Part shown: piece by piece, positions 54,486 through 63,745 of the stretch
Layout: every line of letters starts with the position of its first letter
Numbering within the stretch: position 1 is the stretch's first letter
Made by a program: the position numbers and the translations under genes
Source: Bordetella parapertussis
Lineage (GTDB): Bacteria; Bacteroidota; Bacteroidia; Chitinophagales; Chitinophagaceae
NCBI GenBank assembly: GCA_943331005.2
Contig: CALQJX020000002.1
Location: 168,954-232,953 of the forward strand
Direction: 5' to 3'
Length of the DNA: 64,000 nt
The notes under the pieces: model-generated
What the model was told of the DNA's origin: nothing
Databases searched by the model: none
Seen by the model: the letters and a program-made list of their open reading frames with translations, nothing else

Positions 54486-55028
54486 ATGATTATTCAATTC
54501 TGCGGATTATCTGGAAGCGGCAAGACCACCCTTGCAAATCGTGCGAAGAACGCTCTAGTCAAACTTAATGTGTTTGTAGAAGTCCTGGATGGCGACGAGT
54601 ATCGCCAGGCTCTGTGTGCTGACTTGGGTTTTTCACGGGAGGACAGAAATACAAATGTGAGGAGACTTGCCTTTGTTGCAAGTAAACTTGCGAAGCACAA
54701 CATTGTATCTATTATTTGCGCGATAAACCCATACGACGATATTCGCAAAGAAGTTGCCTCGAAGTATCCTGGAACAAGAACTGTGTTCATAGATTGTTCA
54801 CTTGAGGTTCTTTTACAACGTGATACAAAGGGACTTTATAAGCGCGCGATGTTGCCTGATGGTCACCCGGAAAAGCTGACGAACTTAACCGGCGTAAATG
54901 ATCCATTCGAGGTGCCGTCTTTGCCTGACCTGATAATCCACTCATCTACCGAATCGGTAGATGAATCAACAGACAAGATCGTTCGATTCATTTATCAATC
55001 GATAGTAAATGCGCCGCAAGTATTGTGA
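54486..55028 (+). CDS. cysC: Adenylylsulfate (APS) kinase
   Basis: Phosphorylates APS to PAPS. The 180-residue enzyme shows Walker A GLSGSGKTT, LDGDEYRQALCADLGFSREDR, NVRRLAFVASKLAKHN, and the lid-like DTKGLYKRA. Its 3' end overlaps that of the convergent cysN by 34 bp. Together with CysN/CysD it completes PAPS synthesis inside the element. Confidence 0.93.
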   Translation: MIIQFCGLSGSGKTTLANRAKNALVKLNVFVEVLDGDEYRQALCADLGFSREDRNTNVRRLAFVASKLAKHNIVSIICAINPYDDIRKEVASKYPGTRTVFIDCSLEVLLQRDTKGLYKRAMLPDGHPEKLTNLTGVNDPFEVPSLPDLIIHSSTESVDESTDKIVRFIYQSIVNAPQVL

Positions 55029-56209
55029 GATACCGGGTCAATAAGTATTCCCCTTCCTGTTGCTTTGTTATCGATATACCTATCGAATGCTATTGCCCGC
55101 TCAATGTAAATTTTCGCCTTTCCAATTTCATTCATTATTAACGTTCCATTATTTTTGACAAGTTCAAGCGTGTCAATGTTATATTTTGAAGACAGCTTTG
55201 TAACCGTGCATTTTACCCTTGTCCCATTGAGTTGTATGTAATATTCCGTGTTTTCCAACAATGGCACGTTTTCCAGCCAGCAAAGGGTGACATCAATGGT
55301 ATCAGCAATTAATGGCGGTTCTTCATTTTGACGATAAATCAAATGCCCGCCGGCTATATGACTTTCTTCGGGAACGTGAAGCGTAATACTTTGCCCTACT
55401 CTTGCGTTCGTGCTGTTGCGTCCTGCAACAGTGAGTTGTTCAACAACAATTGCTTCATTACTAGGATAAGCAGCAATAGCCTGCCCAACGCTAATGCTGC
55501 CCGAAGCAACCTTACCCATTAGGACATTTACGGAGGTATTACTACAAACTAGCTGGACGGAAAATCTGAATGGCTTCTCGATAGAACTGTACGGCTCACA
55601 TTTCTCAAGGTAAGCGAGCAAGGTAAAGCCCGAATACCATCCCAATGCGCTTGAGCTCACAATTACATTGTCTCCATACAGCGCACTCACAGGTATATAA
55701 TTTATTTGCAAAATCCCAAGTTTCACTGCAATGATATCGTATGCTTTGGCAATTTCTTCGAACACATCTTTCGAATAACCAACGGCATCCATTTTGTTGA
55801 CAACTACGAATACATTGGGGATGTTCAGAAATGCAGCTACCAATGAGTGGCGCTTAGTTTGTTCAGTTATTCCATTTTTGGCGTCTATTAGAATGATTAT
55901 TGCATCTACGTTCGATGCTCCAGTGACTAAGTTTTTTGTGTATTGAAAATGGCCCGGAGCGTCGGTTAAAATGTACTTCCTATCTACAGTTGTAAAATAC
56001 TTGTATGCAACATCTATCGTTATTCCCTGCGCCCGTTCAGACCGCAACCCGTCGGTTACCTGTGCCAGATTGACACCCTGCTCGTTTTGGGCCTCTAGGC
56101 TTTTCAAAATGTCAACCTTTATATTTCCTGTATCATGTAGCAGCCTGCCGATGAGCGTGCTCTTTCCATCGTCCACATTGCCTGCGGTAATTATTCTAAG
56201 AATGTCCAT
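54995..56209 (-). CDS. cysN: Sulfate adenylyltransferase subunit 1 (GTPase)
   Basis: GTP-driven partner of CysD; makes APS from sulfate and ATP. The 404 residues include G1 GNVDDGKST, G2/G3 AQGITIDVAYKYF and TDAPGH, and NKMD, followed by EF-Tu-like domains II and III. Somewhat shorter than typical enteric CysN (about 475), mainly at the N-terminus, but complete in motifs. It begins 18 bp after cysD, forming an operon. Confidence 0.93.
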   Translation of the reverse strand: MDILRIITAGNVDDGKSTLIGRLLHDTGNIKVDILKSLEAQNEQGVNLAQVTDGLRSERAQGITIDVAYKYFTTVDRKYILTDAPGHFQYTKNLVTGASNVDAIIILIDAKNGITEQTKRHSLVAAFLNIPNVFVVVNKMDAVGYSKDVFEEIAKAYDIIAVKLGILQINYIPVSALYGDNVIVSSSALGWYSGFTLLAYLEKCEPYSSIEKPFRFSVQLVCSNTSVNVLMGKVASGSISVGQAIAAYPSNEAIVVEQLTVAGRNSTNARVGQSITLHVPEESHIAGGHLIYRQNEEPPLIADTIDVTLCWLENVPLLENTEYYIQLNGTRVKCTVTKLSSKYNIDTLELVKNNGTLIMNEIGKAKIYIERAIAFDRYIDNKATGRGILIDPVSHNTCGAFTID

Positions 56210-56227
56210 GTGATCTGCTATGTTGAG

Positions 56228-57121
56228 TTAAAAGTAACCTTTGAGTTTCCTGTCTTCCATCGCCGCGTCAGAAATTTGATCGTCCATGCGTGTCTGACCT
56301 CGCTCGCTAATATTAGAGTTCTCAATCTCGGCAATTACGTCTTCTATGGTAAGAGCAACACTTTCAACAGCAGCAGTACAAGTCATATCTCCGACCGTTC
56401 TGTATCTTACATTAGTTGTTAGAATTTCATCATATTTATCGAGATCAATATACTTAGAGACAGCAACCAGCTTATCGCCATATCTAAGGCAATCTCTTGT
56501 GTGACTGAAATAAAGAGACGGCAACTCAATGTTTTCGCGTTGAATGTATCTCCATACATCCAGTTCGCTCCAGTTGCTTATGGGAAACACGCGAACGTTT
56601 TCTCCTTCTTTAATTGCTCCGTTGTATATGTCCCATAGCTCTGGACGTTGGTTGTACGGTTGCCATGCGCCAGATGCTTCCCGGAAGGAAAAAATCCGTT
56701 CTTTTGCTCGGGCCTTTTCTTCGTCACGACGTCCGCCGCCAATGCATGCGTCGAAACTAAACTCGTTGATTGCGTCCATCAGTGTAAAAGATTGCAAGGC
56801 ATTCCTACTTGGGAACTTGCCTTTTACATCGGCAATACTTCGCTTCGCAAGAGTATCTTCCACTTTGCGGACAACGAGATTCAGATCATACTGTGCTACC
56901 AACATGTCTCTGAATTGAAGTGCCTCTGGGAAGTTGTGTCCGGTATCGACATGCAAAATATTAAAGGGAATTCTTGAAGGCGCGAAGGCACGAAGGGCCA
57001 AATGGATCAGTAACGTCGAGTCTTTCCCTCCGGAGAACAGAAGCGCAGCATTTCTAAATTGACATGCCGTTTCACGCAGAATATGTATTGCTTCGCTTTC
57101 GAGGATTTCAAGGTGCATCAT
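56228..57121 (-). CDS. cysD: Sulfate adenylyltransferase subunit 2
   Basis: Catalytic ATP pyrophosphatase subunit of sulfate activation. The 297-residue protein has the PP-loop LLFSGGKDSTLLIHLA, DTGHNFPEAL, CIGGGRRDEEKARAKERIFS and NWSELDVWRYI, all typical of CysD. First gene of the leftward cysD-cysN pair. No PAPS reductase (CysH) or sulfite reductase gene is nearby. Confidence 0.94.
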   Translation of the reverse strand: MMHLEILESEAIHILRETACQFRNAALLFSGGKDSTLLIHLALRAFAPSRIPFNILHVDTGHNFPEALQFRDMLVAQYDLNLVVRKVEDTLAKRSIADVKGKFPSRNALQSFTLMDAINEFSFDACIGGGRRDEEKARAKERIFSFREASGAWQPYNQRPELWDIYNGAIKEGENVRVFPISNWSELDVWRYIQRENIELPSLYFSHTRDCLRYGDKLVAVSKYIDLDKYDEILTTNVRYRTVGDMTCTAAVESVALTIEDVIAEIENSNISERGQTRMDDQISDAAMEDRKLKGYF

Positions 57122-57475
57122 CTGCTATTCGATTAAATATCTACAAACATAACATTTAGATCGTGGTCAATAATAATTTTTTTATATTCTCCGGCATCAT
57201 GAAATTTAATTATTCCCGCTATACTGTGAAAGGACAATTCGTAAAACGTGGGTACTACGTTTATTACAGACATGTAAGAAAAGAAAATCCTTGGATTCAA
57301 TAATGACACGCCAATAAATATCTGTGTCGCCGAGTGTGGTATTAAACCTGATTTTTAAGAGGATATCCTCTTAAAAAAATTCCGAATCACATTAAAAATA
57401 AAATGCCATTTAGAAAAATTTGAATTTCAGAACTTATTGTATAAATTTGAATTACATTGTAAAAATATACCACTT
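57122..57475. other. Intergenic region between cysD and the third cassette
   Basis: About 354 bp of AT-rich DNA between divergent genes, expected to hold promoters for both. A 34-codon frame at 57199-57303 (MKFNYSRYTVKGQFVKRG) is too short to support as a gene. A short inverted repeat around TTTTTAAGAGGATATCCTCTTAAAAA (57353-57378, centre GGATATCC) is palindromic and could be an operator or terminator. Confidence 0.4.
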
Positions 57476-57895
57476 ATGCTAAAGGCCAAAAAAAGTACAC
57501 AGAAGCCGAAGCAAGCCTCAGAAAAGACAGCTTCTTCCGCAGTGGAAATGAAACTACCTACAAGAACTAAACCTTCTCTAGGCGACATCCTGGAAAGTAC
57601 TTCGATACATATTTACGGGTACGGGGAAACTCAATTAATACAAGGGAAAGTCAATGTTAAGAAAGATAATTCTACATTGAAAAGCCTTGTGTCATTTATT
57701 GAGTATCTAGCTACCCAGCAACAAAAACGAACTAAGATTTCATTAGAAGATACACATGTAATCAATGTATTTTACGGCCATTCGGTTGATTTTCGTCCAG
57801 TAAACGAAAAAAATATGCAACAACATTTTGCATGGAATTCAATTGAAACTAAGCAAGTTGATAATTTGAAAAATGAATTGTTAGACAAGAAATAA
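57476..57895 (+). CDS. Small partner protein of fibre copy 3
   Basis: 139 residues from ATG at 57476. A Lys/Ser-rich, probably disordered N-terminus precedes a domain of about 85 residues (IHIYGYGETQLIQGKV, LVSFIEYLATQQQ, DTHVINVFYG) paralogous to the interrupted gene at 47897-48343. Both lie directly upstream of a giant repeat protein, so it may be its assembly chaperone or cap; that is inference. Confidence 0.6.
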   Translation: MLKAKKSTQKPKQASEKTASSAVEMKLPTRTKPSLGDILESTSIHIYGYGETQLIQGKVNVKKDNSTLKSLVSFIEYLATQQQKRTKISLEDTHVINVFYGHSVDFRPVNEKNMQQHFAWNSIETKQVDNLKNELLDKK

Positions 57896-57923
57896 ATAAT
57901 TTACACCTTTCATCCCAAATATT

Positions 57924-60900
57924 ATGTCCATCAATAATATTCCTTACCAAGACCAAACCGTATCTAATTATCAAACTCGCAGATGCGACCCCACTGGTTG
58001 GGTTTCCGGCACAATTGGTGCCGCTGCAATAAATTCTGGGATACTTTCCGGGTGTCTCAATACAATAAATTGTTGCACTTTTAACCTAATTGGCAGTGGC
58101 TGTGCCAATTGCATAGACTTCGGAAATTTTAATATAATTGCAGCTGGACGTCAGAATCATATCAATGCAGGAACCATAACTGGTAGTGTTTGCATATACG
58201 GCGCCAACACTATATCAGGAGGATATTGTAACTATATTCGGTGTGATTCTGAGTACAATGTAATTGGCGGAGGTGCTTGTAATCTTCATTGTTGTGTGCA
58301 CTCCGGAGCCATAGGGGGAGGTTTACGTAATTGCATTACAAATGGTGGTGTCAGTTGGATATGTAGATCTACAATTGCAGGCGGCATGGATAATCAAATT
58401 GCCAACAGCAATTCAGCAATTTTAGGAGGCGCGGGAAATTTTGTGAGTGGCCGTTATTCATCCATTGCGGGAGGTGGCTTTGAACTTGCGCTGGGCGCTG
58501 GTGGTAATCAAATAATTAGCTCTGATCGATCATTTATCGGAGGTGGCTTACTGAATATTGTCAACACAGCATCTCATTATAGTGTAATCGGAGGTGGTAA
58601 TACAAACTCAATCACCGGAGATACAAACGCTTTACTAGGAGGCAGGGGTAACATAATTAATGATAATTTCTCAGTAATAGGTGGTGGTATCAACAATAAT
58701 ATATCCCCTACGCCTGCAGGCGGTCAATGTACAACTGGTCGCAATGGAATATTAGTGGGGCTCAATAACCAGATTCTGGGGCAATCTCTTTTTAACAGCA
58801 TCGAAAGTGGCGGACAGAATATAATCTGTGATGGCTGGACGTCCATGATTGGAAGTGGTGATTTCAATTGCATAGTACCTGAGCCGGGGTATAATACTAT
58901 ACAATATAGGAATTTCATTGGCGGAGGAACTGGGAACTGTATCCATTCAGAAAATTCAGCAATCGCTGGGGGGCAATTAAATGTAATCACTCGTTGTGCG
59001 CCTCATGGATTTATAGGCGCTGGCGTCAACAACTGTCTGGAATGTTCCTGGTGGTCTGTAGTAGGAGGCGGTGAAGACAATATTGCCACAAACGCGTTTC
59101 ACGGGTTTATTGGAGGCGGAGACAGGAATCAGGCGACAGGTACTGCTCCCTTTATTGGAGGCGGCGTGTCGAATGTTGTAACCGGAAATGGTGCAATTAC
59201 TGGAGGAGTATCTAATCAAACCGGCAATGGCTTTGTTGGGGCTGGCGGCTCAAACATAGCTTCCGGAAATTTTAGCGCGATAGGGGGCGGGGCATCGAAC
59301 ACGGTATCAGGCGCTTACAGTGGTGTGCTTTCCGGCCAATTCAATTGTGCTTTTGGTGGCTGGGGGGGGGTCGTAACGGGTTTCAGAAACTGTTCATTTG
59401 GCAATGGAACAGTCGTTGCAGGAGGAGGTACAAATGTTGCGTGTGCGGGAGATTTTAGTTTCATCGGCGGCGGCAGCTTAAATATTAGCTGTAATTCCTT
59501 TTCGACTATAGGTGGAGGATGTTGTAATTATATCCTCTCTGCTACCATTCCCCCTTTTCAGACTCCCTACAATACTATTGGCGGAGGTGTTAAAAACCTT
59601 ATTTCGGCAGGATGGGCCAATGTTATAGCTGGTGGCGAGTGTAATTGTACTTGGCTAACGTGTAATAATGACACTTTACACCACTCGGTTATTGTTGGCG
59701 GACAATGCAACGTGACAAGAGCTTGTTGTACGTTCATCGGTGGTGGATTTTCGAATTGCAACGAGCATACATCTCATTTCTCTGCAATTGCCGGAGGTGG
59801 CTTAAATCGAACACGGTTTGAATACTCTGGTGTGTTCTCAGGTTGCTGCAACAGTGCGCTGTTAGATTATAGCTTTGTTGGTGGGGGTGGACAAAATATA
59901 GCGGAAGGAACTTATAGCGCCATTACCGGCGGTTGCCGGAATACGATATTTCCTGCGAACACTATTTATGGGTATATTGGAGGTGGCGCCGAGAACGTCA
60001 TTATTAATACCGCCCCGGCTCCTTGTTTATTACCTTCTACTAATTATGGCGTGATAGGTGGTGGCCGGTGTAACGTAATTTCTGCTGAGTATGGCTGTTA
60101 TTCTACAATAGGTGGAGGCTGCGGGAATAGTGTTATTTCTTGCAATCAATATAACGCAACAATTGGTGGTGGTGGACTTAACACAATCTCCGCCGACTAT
60201 TACGGCACTATCGGCGGCGGCTGCAACAACCAGGTTCGTGCCAATTTTGGTGGCATTTTCAGCGGCTGCAGCAATCTTGTTGCTGGTTCGGTATCAGTAA
60301 TAGGTGGCGGCGATACAAACATAATTCAATCTGTGAACAATGCCGTTATTGGGGGTGGAGCTTCGAACACTGTGTCCGGAGACTGTGCCAGCATCCTCGG
60401 TGGTTCATTCAATGTTGTTAGCGACGATTATGGAGTGGTTGTAGGAGGTTATCTCAACTCGGCTTCGGGTAAATACTCCTTTATTGGCAATGGTTTTATC
60501 ACACCGGGAGGCCCAGCCGTGAATAACCTTGCCGATGGTGACTTCGCATTTATAGGTAACGGACGGCTCAACTGTGCATGTGGAACAAATTCATTTATCG
60601 GAAATGGAGCTGCGAATTATATCGATTCGAACGCAAACTTTTCTTTTATTGGAAATGGAGGGTTGCATTCTATTGCATTTACGGCACACAATAGTTTTAT
60701 TGGTGCAGGTTATTATAATAGGATTATGGAAGGAAGTGGAGGAAGCGCGATTGTGATGGGTGATCAAAATACGATTGGTAGCAGCCTAGGCCCGGGGTAT
60801 TGCAGAGCTGACAGCAGCTTCATTGGTGGCGGTGGTTTCAACTGCATAGATACAGGCAATACGCCAGGCTCCGAATCATGGTTTGGTTTCATCGGCGGCG

Positions 60901-61154
60901 GCCAGGACAATATGATTTGTGCAGGTGCCTGTCACTCGTCTATTATCGGTGGGCAAGGAAACAGGGTGTTGCACAAATGGGCTACCGTGAGTGGATATAA
61001 TGTGACGACCAATCAGGATTGTGCATTCTTTGCAAACAACTTTGTGGCACAAAATATGCCGGCTCTTTTTGGTGCTCCAACCGGAACATTAATGTATTGG
61101 GATCTTTCATTGGGGCCATTGCCTACTACGGGATGTGTTGTATTTGTTGCATAA
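57924..61154 (+). CDS. Giant GGGxxN-repeat fibre protein (copy 3)
   Basis: 1076 residues of S-x-[IV]-GGG-x-x-N-x-[IV] units with many Cys (for example GGGCCNYIL, GGECNCTW). The N-terminus (SINNIPYQDQT, then RRCDPTGWVSGTIGAAA) aligns with copy 1, and the C-terminus (FFANNFVAQNMPALFG ... GCVVFVA) shares ANN..V...P and the final GC-V-VFV. No signal peptide. Noticeably more GC-rich than copies 1 and 2. Followed after 17 bp by the NHL gene. Confidence 0.8.
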   Translation: MSINNIPYQDQTVSNYQTRRCDPTGWVSGTIGAAAINSGILSGCLNTINCCTFNLIGSGCANCIDFGNFNIIAAGRQNHINAGTITGSVCIYGANTISGGYCNYIRCDSEYNVIGGGACNLHCCVHSGAIGGGLRNCITNGGVSWICRSTIAGGMDNQIANSNSAILGGAGNFVSGRYSSIAGGGFELALGAGGNQIISSDRSFIGGGLLNIVNTASHYSVIGGGNTNSITGDTNALLGGRGNIINDNFSVIGGGINNNISPTPAGGQCTTGRNGILVGLNNQILGQSLFNSIESGGQNIICDGWTSMIGSGDFNCIVPEPGYNTIQYRNFIGGGTGNCIHSENSAIAGGQLNVITRCAPHGFIGAGVNNCLECSWWSVVGGGEDNIATNAFHGFIGGGDRNQATGTAPFIGGGVSNVVTGNGAITGGVSNQTGNGFVGAGGSNIASGNFSAIGGGASNTVSGAYSGVLSGQFNCAFGGWGGVVTGFRNCSFGNGTVVAGGGTNVACAGDFSFIGGGSLNISCNSFSTIGGGCCNYILSATIPPFQTPYNTIGGGVKNLISAGWANVIAGGECNCTWLTCNNDTLHHSVIVGGQCNVTRACCTFIGGGFSNCNEHTSHFSAIAGGGLNRTRFEYSGVFSGCCNSALLDYSFVGGGGQNIAEGTYSAITGGCRNTIFPANTIYGYIGGGAENVIINTAPAPCLLPSTNYGVIGGGRCNVISAEYGCYSTIGGGCGNSVISCNQYNATIGGGGLNTISADYYGTIGGGCNNQVRANFGGIFSGCSNLVAGSVSVIGGGDTNIIQSVNNAVIGGGASNTVSGDCASILGGSFNVVSDDYGVVVGGYLNSASGKYSFIGNGFITPGGPAVNNLADGDFAFIGNGRLNCACGTNSFIGNGAANYIDSNANFSFIGNGGLHSIAFTAHNSFIGAGYYNRIMEGSGGSAIVMGDQNTIGSSLGPGYCRADSSFIGGGGFNCIDTGNTPGSESWFGFIGGGQDNMICAGACHSSIIGGQGNRVLHKWATVSGYNVTTNQDCAFFANNFVAQNMPALFGAPTGTLMYWDLSLGPLPTTGCVVFVA

Positions 61155-61171
61155 TGTGAAAATTTGGTTCA

Positions 61172-63052
61172 ATGAGAACATGGATTTGGTTGATTTTCAT
61201 TTTAACACCACTGAATATACAGGGGCAAATCATAACTACCTATGCCGGTACCGGTTCTACTGTTTTCAGCGGAGAAGGTGTTCCCGCAACAAGTGCAGGC
61301 ATTCCCAATCCAAACGGCATTGTTTTCGACAAGCAAGGCAATTGCTTTTTTGTAGATGGCCTAAGTTCCTACCGAATTAGAAAAATTACACCGGCGGGTA
61401 TAATTTCTACAGTAGCAGGCATTGGTGTAGGTGGTTTTAGTGGTGATGGAGGACCAGCAAGTGCAGCTAAGCTTGGCGGAGGTGGTGGAATAGACTTAGA
61501 TACTGCTGGCAACATCTATTTTGCCGACCCACAAAACAACAGAATAAGGAAAATTGACAAGGCTACCGGCATCATTACAACTATTGCCGGAAACGGGGTG
61601 GGTAGCTATAGTGGCGATGGCGGGCCAGCTACGGCTGCAGGGTTGTATAATCCTCAAGATGTTCGCGTTGATACGTCTGGCAATGTTTATATCGCCGCTT
61701 TTTGGAATAATCGCATACGTAAGATAGATGCTTCCGGCATTATTACTACAATTGCCGGAGGTGGAACTTCTGGTGTTGGTGATGGCGGGCCTGCGACATC
61801 AGCGCAATTGGTAGCTGTTTCGGGAGTTGACATAGATAAGAATGGCAATGTTTACCTTGCGGAAAACAATAGTAGTCCGATTAGTAATAGAGTGCGCGTG
61901 ATTGACAACTTCGGGTTAATTACCACCGTTGCGGGCAATGGAGCCGGGATCTTCACGGGTGATGGTATAGCTGCAACTGCAGCATCAATTAGTCCATACT
62001 TTATTGCGTTTGATACGTCCGGGCAAATATTTATTTCAGACCGGGGTAACCTTCGTGTCTATAGGGTTGATCATTCGGGAATATTGCATACTGTAGTAGG
62101 AGATGGCAGCTCCATGACTGCGGGAGATGGAGGCCCCGCAACCGCCGCTTCTATTTGGGATCCCACATACATTGCATTTGATCCGTGCAATAATTTGTAC
62201 ATAAGCGAGGCAGGTGGTCCCGGATCGCGTCGCATCCGTAAAGTCACATTCAACCCCGGCAGTATTTCCTCGGTAACCATCACCTGCACGCCCAATGACA
62301 CTGTATGTGCCGGCACCCCTGTTACCTTTACCACCACCACCACGGGGGCCAGCACTATGACGTTTCAGTGGTACAAGAACGGTGATGCTGTTGCTGGTGC
62401 CACCAGCGAAAGCTATACCTTCACGCCTGCCATGGGCGATAGTGTGCGCTGTGTGTACACGGGTGTGGATATATGCAGCTTCACCGGCCACCCCAGCAGT
62501 AATATGATAAACATGGTGGTGACACCGCTCACCCCGCCCACCATAGCGCTTGGCTCCACACCTTCATCATCTGCGGCTATTGGCAGCACTGTAACAGTTA
62601 ATGCTGCTGTGGGCAGCGCCGGCAGCAGCTACACCATAAAGTGGTATAAAAACGCTGTACCCTTTGGTATTACCTCTGTGCCAGTAACCACGTATGTGAA
62701 GGGAGCAGGTGCAGATGTGATAACAGCAAAGGTATCCTCTACGGACCCACTAGGTTGCTATGATACTACTACATCAGCAGGTATTACTATCAATACGCTG
62801 CCAGGTGGTGTGAATGATGTGCAGACGATAATGCCAATAATAAGTCTATACCCCAACCCCGCAGCAGATGAGCTGTATGTGATTGGAGAAGCTACCAGCT
62901 ACCGAATACTTAATGCTGTAGGCCAGGTGCTGCAGCAGGGGCAGATAATTAACGGAGCCATTTCAATTGCCAACTTTGCCCCAGGTGTCTACATGTTGGA
63001 GGCAAGCGATGCGGATGGATTAATCATATGCCAACGCTTTGTAAAGAATTAG
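61172..63052 (+). CDS. Secreted NHL-repeat protein with Ig-like domains and T9SS tail (third cassette)
   Basis: 626 residues: signal peptide (TWIWLIFILTPLNIQGQ), about six NHL blades (FSGDGGPASAAKLG, GNIYFADPQNNRIRKID), two Ig/PKD-like domains starting NDTVCAGTPVTFTTTTTGAS, and a T9SS type A domain (LYPNPAADELYVIGEA ... PGVYMLEASDADGLIICQRF). Same domain order as the 622-residue product of cassette 1. GC content rises clearly over the Ig-like part (about 62,250-62,700). Confidence 0.88.
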   Translation: MRTWIWLIFILTPLNIQGQIITTYAGTGSTVFSGEGVPATSAGIPNPNGIVFDKQGNCFFVDGLSSYRIRKITPAGIISTVAGIGVGGFSGDGGPASAAKLGGGGGIDLDTAGNIYFADPQNNRIRKIDKATGIITTIAGNGVGSYSGDGGPATAAGLYNPQDVRVDTSGNVYIAAFWNNRIRKIDASGIITTIAGGGTSGVGDGGPATSAQLVAVSGVDIDKNGNVYLAENNSSPISNRVRVIDNFGLITTVAGNGAGIFTGDGIAATAASISPYFIAFDTSGQIFISDRGNLRVYRVDHSGILHTVVGDGSSMTAGDGGPATAASIWDPTYIAFDPCNNLYISEAGGPGSRRIRKVTFNPGSISSVTITCTPNDTVCAGTPVTFTTTTTGASTMTFQWYKNGDAVAGATSESYTFTPAMGDSVRCVYTGVDICSFTGHPSSNMINMVVTPLTPPTIALGSTPSSSAAIGSTVTVNAAVGSAGSSYTIKWYKNAVPFGITSVPVTTYVKGAGADVITAKVSSTDPLGCYDTTTSAGITINTLPGGVNDVQTIMPIISLYPNPAADELYVIGEATSYRILNAVGQVLQQGQIINGAISIANFAPGVYMLEASDADGLIICQRFVKN

Positions 63053-63176
63053 CCCTATAAATTCAAACAAATCTTCATGGCAAAATCTAACAATCTCACA
63101 TCTTAACAACAAATAAAAATGAATTGAATCGTTTAACTTACCGAAGTATTTTAACAAATAAACAGTCAAATCACTT

Positions 63177-63437
63177 ATGGAAATTGATAAGCTAAGGGAA
63201 ATTAATGAGCACATTTTGCAAGATCTGTTAAAAATAGAAAATGCTATTTCTGAGTCAATCCCAATGGTGGCTAGTCACGTCGCCAACGGCATGACACGAA
63301 TTGGCAATAACCAAAGACAAGAGTGGGTGAAACAACAACAAACCAATCTTTTAGAGCTGATTTACACTGCTGCTTATGAAAATGAGCAATTTGAAGTTTG
63401 TTCTACTATAAAGGCTGAATTGGATACTCGGAAGTAG
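63177..63437 (+). CDS. Small helical protein at the end of the third cassette
   Basis: 86 residues, helical and charged (EIDKLREINEHILQDLLKIENAI, shown in part; RQEWVKQQQTNLLELIY). Not recognised, with no membrane segment. It is the last gene of the element before the right attachment site and is followed by a terminator. Confidence 0.5.
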   Translation: MEIDKLREINEHILQDLLKIENAISESIPMVASHVANGMTRIGNNQRQEWVKQQQTNLLELIYTAAYENEQFEVCSTIKAELDTRK

Positions 63438-63745
63438 CCTGCCAAGGCTTTCTTTGACAGATTTCTCATTTTTGTTTTCACTTACTAATACGAGCAATCC
63501 GCACGGGTTGGAAGGTACGCTTCAGTTTTTTTACTTGTAGCTAGAAAACTTATTCATCAATTCTGTTTTACTTGATAGGGACAAAAAGGAACGAAATCCA
63601 CTCTTTACAGGGTGGTTTTTTTCAAGTTTCTGAGATGAATATTTAGGCAAAATAACTATGTCACTTGTGAAACTTTAGTACGTCAAACTTGATTTCAGCT
63701 TAAATATCTCAGAAAATAAATTTCTTATTTGGTTCGAAGTTTTGT
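63438..63745. other. Right-end non-coding region of the element
   Basis: About 308 bp without a gene on the plus strand. It contains the terminator at 63598. On the minus strand the last part (63758 down to 63675) is an open frame that would become the recombinase C-terminus once the element is circular. Confidence 0.6.
63598..63622 (+). terminator. Terminator after the last element gene
   Basis: Stem CCACTC (63598-63603) with GGGTGG (63610-63615), one T-G pair, 6-nt loop, followed by seven T. A typical intrinsic terminator for the rightward third cassette. Confidence 0.65.

Noticed and set aside
42187..63052. CRISPR array in the repetitive part
   Set aside because: The repetition is at protein level inside long open frames with imperfect DNA repeats; there are no regular repeat-spacer units or cas genes.
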